Part shown: positions 19,601 through 21,613 of the stretch, in pieces
Layout: each line of letters opens with the position of its first letter
Position numbering within the stretch: position 1 is the first letter of the stretch
Source: a virus
Length of the DNA: 21,613 bases
Reading direction: 5' to 3' (one strand)
IMG/VR virus record: IMGVR_UViG_3300017967_000264
Span: 1-21,613 of that record
Made by a program: the position numbers and the translations under genes
Notes under the pieces: generated by a model
Database searches by the model: none
What the model was told of the DNA's origin: nothing
Seen by the model: only the letters and a program-made list of their open reading frames with translations

Positions 19601-21029
19601 TGATGAGTCAACAAGAACAAATTCTGGCGCTTCAGTAACTACTTCTGCAATAGTTAATAATAAGTATTCTGGTAATGTGTTCCGCATCAAGCAGCAAAAT
19701 CATGCTCATCATGGTGGAAATAATAAAATTGAAATTGTTGATATTGACCCAGATACAACTAAGACAACATTGACCGAAGAATTTACAGAGACTGCGACTA
19801 CGGTTGCAGTTGCAAATACTTCAATCTTTGCTAGATTTGAGGGGATTTCAACCACTAGAGGTTATGCTTTAGTTGATAATGAAATTATTGGATATTCCAA
19901 TATTAGTGCTGGTAACGCAGGTGCTGGTACTTTGACAATTGATTCTAGATCATTACAAGGTAGTGTCAAATCAATTCACAATAAGGGTGTTTCCATTCAA
20001 CCTTATGAAGTAAATGGTGTTTCTTTGACAAGAATCAATACAACACACAATATTCCATCAACTTATTATGCAACTGATAACTCAAATATTGATAGTTATT
20101 TCCTAGAGTTTGATAGAAGTTTAGAATCGCCTTCTGTTAGAGATAACGGAGCAGGTTTGCTCAACTTTAAAACTCAATCTGGTTTTGGTGGCAACACAGT
20201 TGGTATTTCACAAAACTATCAGTTCAGCGTTCTGACACCACAATTTAATGTTATTACTCCAGGAAAAGGAACATCTGCTAAGTGCAATGTTCGAACAATT
20301 TCTGGAACAAGTGCTGGTGGAAATGAAGCATCATTTATTGACCAGGGTTATCAACCAGTAGTTCTTAACAAACCAATTTACTTCAATACTCCAAGAATGG
20401 TTGCTTCTGAAGCAAATGAACAGGCAAGACTCACTACTTTACCACGTAATAAATCACTTACCTTGAGAGTTGATTTTGCTTCTGAAGATGAAAATCTATC
20501 ACCAATGATGGATACTCAAAATGCAACATTTGTTCTTGGAAGAAACAAAACTAACAAACCTATTGATGATTATGTCACAGATTCAAGAAGTAATCAAGAT
20601 GAAGGTGATCCACATGGTGCAGTATTTGTAACCAAGGCAGTTTCTCTCTCACAACCAGCATCCAGTTTGAAAGTCATCATCGCTGCACATAGAGAAGAAA
20701 CTGCAGACTTTAGAGTATTCTATAAACTCTATAAGGCAGATTCTATGGAAATTGAACAAAAATTTGTTCCATTCCCAGGATATGATAACATGTTTGACAC
20801 TGATGGAGATGGTTTTGGTGATAGAGTTAAAGATCCTAACAAAAATAATGGAAGGGCAGATGCTTTTGTCCCACCAAATGGTGAGGGAGAAGATGATTTC
20901 TCAGAATATCAATTCAGTGTGGATAACTTAGATCAGTTTACTGCATTTGCAATTAAGGTTGTTATGTCATCGACAAATGAATCTGCACCTGTTAGACTGA
21001 GAGACTTTAGAGCAATTGCACTCGCATAA
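13614..21029 (+). CDS. DUF4815-type giant baseplate/tail structural protein (gp10-like position)
   Basis: This 2471-aa virion protein starts at ATG 13614 with an N-terminal motif familiar in marine T4-like phages: PYYDDFDKDKNFYKVLFKPG (residues 12-31), then PVQARELTGLQ. Near 1143-1190 lies the conserved 'TMRDIGKLEDRIETLEELTSL' helix followed by NGLDRFKSGF. A lysine/arginine-rich patch covers 1318-1353. A Pro/Lys linker then leads to RDPLAQSF (1644-1651) and a beta-sandwich-like region. Two GGSGY units lie near 1883 and 1930, an RG-GS-H-G-like module near 2052-2139, and a DxDxDG loop at 2395-2407. The protein ends in VRLRDFRAIALA, typical of the family. Position downstream of gp8 matches T4 genes 9/10, so a wedge pin or fibre-connector role is inferred, not shown. 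It is four times the length of T4 gp10 (602 aa). The stop is one base before the next start. Confidence 0.88.
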   Translation: MPQKTNLNVSPYYDDFDKDKNFYKVLFKPGYPVQARELTGLQSILQNQIESFGSHMFKEGSMVIPGGITCDNQFTTIKVNPNHLGIDITVYLDALSSGSNGKGTKVIGQDSKVVGNISGYILPPTLDVEDITVFVKYRDSAEDGESVEFQDGEVLILDENLTYGNTTLVEGDTVLTLKGTEATQTGYAVGVAEGVYFIRGTFVDVQKQRIVLDPYDNEPSFRVGFDVVEEIINSDEDESLNDNAKGFTNYSAPGADRLKISVKLAKKQLTDTDDVNFIELVKIDQGEIKKLQNQSDYNIIKDYFAKRTFEESGDYAIDNFIVETSECLNDEKGNGGLFKYDEVTEQGNTPSENLVSVKVSAGTAYVRGYDIDLVGSTVLDVEKPRTTKSVATAAVPFAMGSLLKVNNTAGVPYINIGDSDAGGANSTNGNIISLYKERRNNTGITNISDAATAGLNTKIGEARVYWYGLADDTYKNAATQFDLYLFDIQTYTVLTLANTYNTNDVPDTSIVRGLSSGATGFISTRSTNVYSLTQTSGEFLVGEQVIINEQVKYQTGINAITVYTTEDIKGIFQDCPSLNSNIQTPFVADTVLYPKPLPQFAITDQLTLSGSGATKTGIVGGRFFSGVTGIKLGRTIKYQNGNADPIYADISAISADGTSISLTVPTTAVPGVYRATHGANANYNFRLMVPRIINAGSTGLYSPMPVENIASVDLANSSLFITKQITHPSFSGNGFELAVGDAISASAGITSVFYTPFDAERYAIVYSDGSTEKLTSGKVTLGPGGNTVTFSGLDKASDSNTTVIVTLDKRNVTNKTKDYIRSNSITIDRTSKTNALGGLTTSSYYGTRIDDREISLNVPDVMEVCAVYESTDENAPILDKLTFATGSNLNTEAIVGEKIFGEESRAIGYVYERTSNTISFVSKNTNNFSVGETVNFEKSAVSLVVQEVTKGSYVDLTANYRLDTGHRHDLCDYSRIIRRPGSPTPSRKLLVIYDAYEVGSDNNGDFFTVNSYSADRFKSDIPTLPSGLRVTNTIDFRPRVKHFTSTTTSPFAFSSRQYDSTYRYVISPDESSYVGYSYYLPRIDLVSINRLGEVEVIQGEPADIPQAPVLADDAMEIASISYPPYLFNPDSDPQILLRDNRRFTMRDIGKLEDRIETLEELTSLTMLELSTKSLSVTDANGLDRFKSGFIVSDFRDKSLADPRLTTIDISKEGATAIAPVDIWSMDAELAFDPNINIQTADLSQNLRLQDTNIQKSGDMLTLKYEEVEWLNQPHATHVENVNPFEVVAFVGGVVLDPASDNWVRTIYINDQRTESTGAKWKQQAKVTKKVDKKVRFERYKKGGNRGETGRRKYVTTTITTKTKYTPKLTGPSREFNYVEDVKISGDADPWMRERNVYFAANGLRPFTKHYHYLDSQQVDIIPKLCEINMISGTFQVYEGADVFDSTGKKIGFMRIVKPNHKFGDTTRPDIGAGLGSPSVLVEKYSVDPYDRTRPAPGELYSPTSKLINFGVRALANWQKFYGYVEKGAKVVGQSSGAVATITRAELISDNWGDIIANFYFRNPNSNPLPPVRVKSGTKTVKITAVPPNTFVLPGSKRFASEAIGTYSGSGTILTQETTRVSVRNPPKPAAKPTEIQRKVKAPHRDPLAQSFTVDGKGIFLTSFDLFFASKDPDSKIFVELRTMELGTPTQYLVQDYTQVALNPDQINVSQDASVPTRISFPSPVYLEADKEYAIVVLAPASINYEMFIARMGGKTLKTTNLPDVQNVVVSKQYIGGSLFKSQNGTIWTPSQYEDLTFKLYKAKFVSSGTVTWHNSDITPKGTNSASLNNNPVEGLPRKIKVAITGTLNSNVVLGTKVAEGATAPSVSGFVENLGAAAATVEITDGGSGYLASQTGITNVNLFSLTGSGTGAVATINTDADGKVSSVTLTSNGSGFVEGETVGITTSSIGTTAQQQGSGAKVTIKTINASTDTLYLTDVQGDNFSAASSVYYLTDANDESTRTNSGASVTTSAIVNNKYSGNVFRIKQQNHAHHGGNNKIEIVDIDPDTTKTTLTEEFTETATTVAVANTSIFARFEGISTTRGYALVDNEIIGYSNISAGNAGAGTLTIDSRSLQGSVKSIHNKGVSIQPYEVNGVSLTRINTTHNIPSTYYATDNSNIDSYFLEFDRSLESPSVRDNGAGLLNFKTQSGFGGNTVGISQNYQFSVLTPQFNVITPGKGTSAKCNVRTISGTSAGGNEASFIDQGYQPVVLNKPIYFNTPRMVASEANEQARLTTLPRNKSLTLRVDFASEDENLSPMMDTQNATFVLGRNKTNKPIDDYVTDSRSNQDEGDPHGAVFVTKAVSLSQPASSLKVIIAAHREETADFRVFYKLYKADSMEIEQKFVPFPGYDNMFDTDGDGFGDRVKDPNKNNGRADAFVPPNGEGEDDFSEYQFSVDNLDQFTAFAIKVVMSSTNESAPVRLRDFRAIALA
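17565..17672 (+). other. Strongly basic patch in the DUF4815-type protein
   Basis: Residues 1318-1353 contain 15 Lys/Arg and 3 Asp/Glu in 36 residues, net about +12, in a protein that elsewhere is mixed or acidic. A Thr-rich stretch follows. It precedes the 'RERNVYFAANGLRPFTKHYHY' region that leads towards the DPLAQSF module. It could be a site for contact with nucleic acid, with a polyanionic cell-surface polymer, or with an acidic partner subunit; the sequence does not say which. Confidence 0.7.
19260..19418 (+). repeat. Tandem GGSGY units in the DUF4815-type protein
   Basis: Two units, with GGSGY at 19266-19280 and NGSGF at 19404-19418, are separated by a 'GTGAVATI...G-V-S-S-V-T-L' strand pair. 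The arrangement is the same as the tandem pair at 11170-11328 in the giant upstream gene. Confidence 0.75.
20796..20834 (+). other. DxDxDG calcium-binding-like loop near the C-terminus of the DUF4815-type protein
   Basis: DTDGDGFGDRVKD is encoded with Asp at residues 2395, 2397, 2399, 2403 and 2407. This matches the D-x-D-x-D-G-x-x-D pattern of EF-hand, dockerin and thrombospondin type 3 calcium loops, closest to the last ('D-x-DGDG-x-GD'). A polar Asn/Lys/Gly-rich stretch follows. One loop only is seen. Calcium binding is inferred from pattern. Confidence 0.6.
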
Positions 21030-21030
21030 T

Positions 21031-21246
21031 ATGGACAAGGAAGACTTGATTCCCGTTGAGGGACACAATAACTTATTCAGAGATAGAAATACTGGGGCTA
21101 TCATTAACACCGATAGTTCCGGTTATACCCAATATAAAAAAATGAAGCAACGGAGGCAGACAGAAAGAGAAGAACTTGATACTCTTAAGAAGGATATTGA
21201 CGAAATTAAATCTTTACTCAAGGAGCTTACTAATGGATCCAGATGA
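21031..21246 (+). CDS. Small coiled-coil protein, conserved-neighbourhood hypothetical
   Basis: This 71-aa protein starts at ATG 21031, one base after the stop of the DUF4815-type gene. An upstream in-frame TTG at 21016 would overlap that gene and is less likely. The N-terminal part is short and polar with 'LFRDRNTGAIINTDSSGY'. The C-terminal half, from about residue 33, is a charged helix with hydrophobic heptad spacing (LDTLKKDIDEIKSLLKEL), a probable coiled coil. There is no signal peptide or membrane segment. No Shine-Dalgarno is visible, so translation is probably coupled to the upstream gene. I associate the N-terminal 'R-(D/N)-x-x-(S/T)-GAIIN' segment with small proteins in T4-like marine phage structural regions, but no function is known to me. 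Minor virion protein or assembly factor is a guess. Confidence 0.85.
   Translation: MDKEDLIPVEGHNNLFRDRNTGAIINTDSSGYTQYKKMKQRRQTEREELDTLKKDIDEIKSLLKELTNGSR
21220..21225 (+). promoter_or_regulatory. Shine-Dalgarno for the 59-aa gene
   Basis: AAGGAG lies 7 bases before ATG 21233, inside the end of the preceding gene. It is the clearest ribosome site in the window and decides the start at 21233 over earlier in-frame codons. Confidence 0.8.
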
Positions 21247-21412
21247 CATCAAACTTGAAAAACTGTCCAAAGAATTTGAATATCAGAAAATAGCAAACGA
21301 AATTGATGGGTGCGATTCTGTGACTATGCTGAAAGACATGGCTAAGTCATATGTAAAACTTTACCTCAAACAGCAGGAAGTTGTAAGTACTTTGGGACTT
21401 GAAGGAATATAA
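21233..21412 (+). CDS. Small helical hypothetical protein (59 aa)
   Basis: ATG 21233 has a good ribosome site 7 bases upstream and overlaps the previous gene by 14 bases in another frame, so translation is likely coupled. The 59-aa product is acidic at the N-terminus (MDPDD) and then reads as two helices: about residues 8-22 (LEKLSKEFEYQKIANEI) and about 26-52 (VTMLKDMAKSYVKLYLKQQ). There is no membrane segment or Cys pair. I do not recognise it firmly. Size, the two-helix plan and the 'L-x-x-EF' start vaguely recall NblA-type phycobilisome degradation proteins; a small virion or regulatory protein is at least as likely. Its stop codon is part of an exact late promoter box for the next gene. 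Confidence 0.85.
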   Translation: MDPDDIKLEKLSKEFEYQKIANEIDGCDSVTMLKDMAKSYVKLYLKQQEVVSTLGLEGI

Positions 21413-21415
21413 ATA
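21408..21415 (+). promoter_or_regulatory. T4-type late promoter
   Basis: TATAAATA matches the T4 late consensus exactly. It contains the TAA stop (21410-21412) of the 59-aa gene and lies 28 bases before the ATG at 21444. Transcription would start about 5-6 bases after the box, near 21421. Recognition by a gp55-like sigma factor is inferred from the T4 paradigm. Confidence 0.8.
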
Positions 21416-21443
21416 ATTCCTAGATCCTGAAAATCTATCGTAA

Positions 21444-21613
21444 ATGGCTGATATTAAGGTCAGGGTAGGTCAACAACCTGCAGTAAAAGTAATATCTTCG
21501 CTTGCTGGTGCTCAAGGTCTATCTTTAGCCGAACTTAGTGATGTTAGTGCAACCAATTTGCAGAATGGAATGGTACTCGTGTACAACAGTTCTATTCAAA
21601 AATGGGAAGCAAC
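21444..21613 (+). CDS. Fibre-like virion structural protein, N-terminal fragment (3' end beyond window)
   Basis: Fifty-six codons from ATG 21444 stay open to the right edge. The product begins MADIKVRVGQQPAVKV, an N-terminus I associate with structural or fibre proteins of marine T4-like phages. It continues into 'LSLAELSDVSATNLQNGMVLVYNSSIQKWEA', the 'L-x-DV...G-x-VLVYN...W' unit that is common and often repeated in tail-fibre proteins. It is the first gene downstream of the exact TATAAATA box. No clear Shine-Dalgarno precedes it. The rest of the protein, including any receptor-binding tip, cannot be judged. Confidence 0.8.
   Translation, partial: MADIKVRVGQQPAVKVISSLAGAQGLSLAELSDVSATNLQNGMVLVYNSSIQKWEA

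Noticed and set aside
21016-21018. TTG start five codons upstream for the 71-aa gene
   Set aside because: It would overlap the conserved C-terminal codons of the preceding gene and has no ribosome site. ATG 21031, one base after that gene's stop, fits better.
21421-21437. Inverted repeat TAGAT-7 bases-ATCTA as a terminator or leader hairpin
   Set aside because: The stem is only five AT-rich pairs with no T-run after it, too weak to call.

Overview
The window is a late structural block of a T4-like myovirus, most likely a marine cyanomyovirus (Kyanoviridae type) of Prochlorococcus or Synechococcus. The grounds are a recognisable T4 gp8 homologue, a giant structural protein with a YHYH-family domain, a very long DUF4815-type protein, AT-rich coding sequence, T4-type late promoter boxes, and densely packed genes all on the + strand. 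A T4-like phage of another marine bacterium such as SAR11 (pelagimyophage) cannot be excluded, because the window holds no host-derived metabolic gene. I saw no tRNA, CRISPR array, insertion sequence or integration module.

Layout. 1-12027 is the 3' part of one giant gene. At least 4008 residues lie in the window, and the reading frame is already open at base 1. It occupies the slot of T4 gene 7, directly upstream of gene 8. It is mostly tandem beta-type repeat modules with one YHYH-like domain near 2.9-3.3 kb, and ends in a C-terminal block typical of cyanophage structural proteins. After a 23-base gap holding a late promoter comes gp8 (12051-13610, baseplate wedge, 519 aa against 334 in T4). 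Three bases later starts a 2471-aa DUF4815-type protein (13614-21029), in the place where T4 has its gp9/gp10 genes. Two small tightly coupled genes follow (21031-21246, 71 aa, coiled coil; 21233-21412, 59 aa, helical). An exact TATAAATA late promoter embedded in the stop codon of the second one then leads into a fibre-like or structural gene that runs off the right edge (21444-21613).

How they work together. In T4, gp7, gp8 and gp10 assemble into the baseplate wedge. I infer that the two giants flanking gp8 are its wedge and host-contact partners. The three large proteins share repeat modules (GGSGY-type, GE-I-type and RG-GS-H-G-type), so the baseplate periphery here seems to have grown by module duplication and exchange across neighbouring genes. 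Transcription is probably late and sigma-gp55-like, judging from the two boxes at 12026 and 21408. There is no stretch over 300 bases without a gene; the longest gap is 31 bases.
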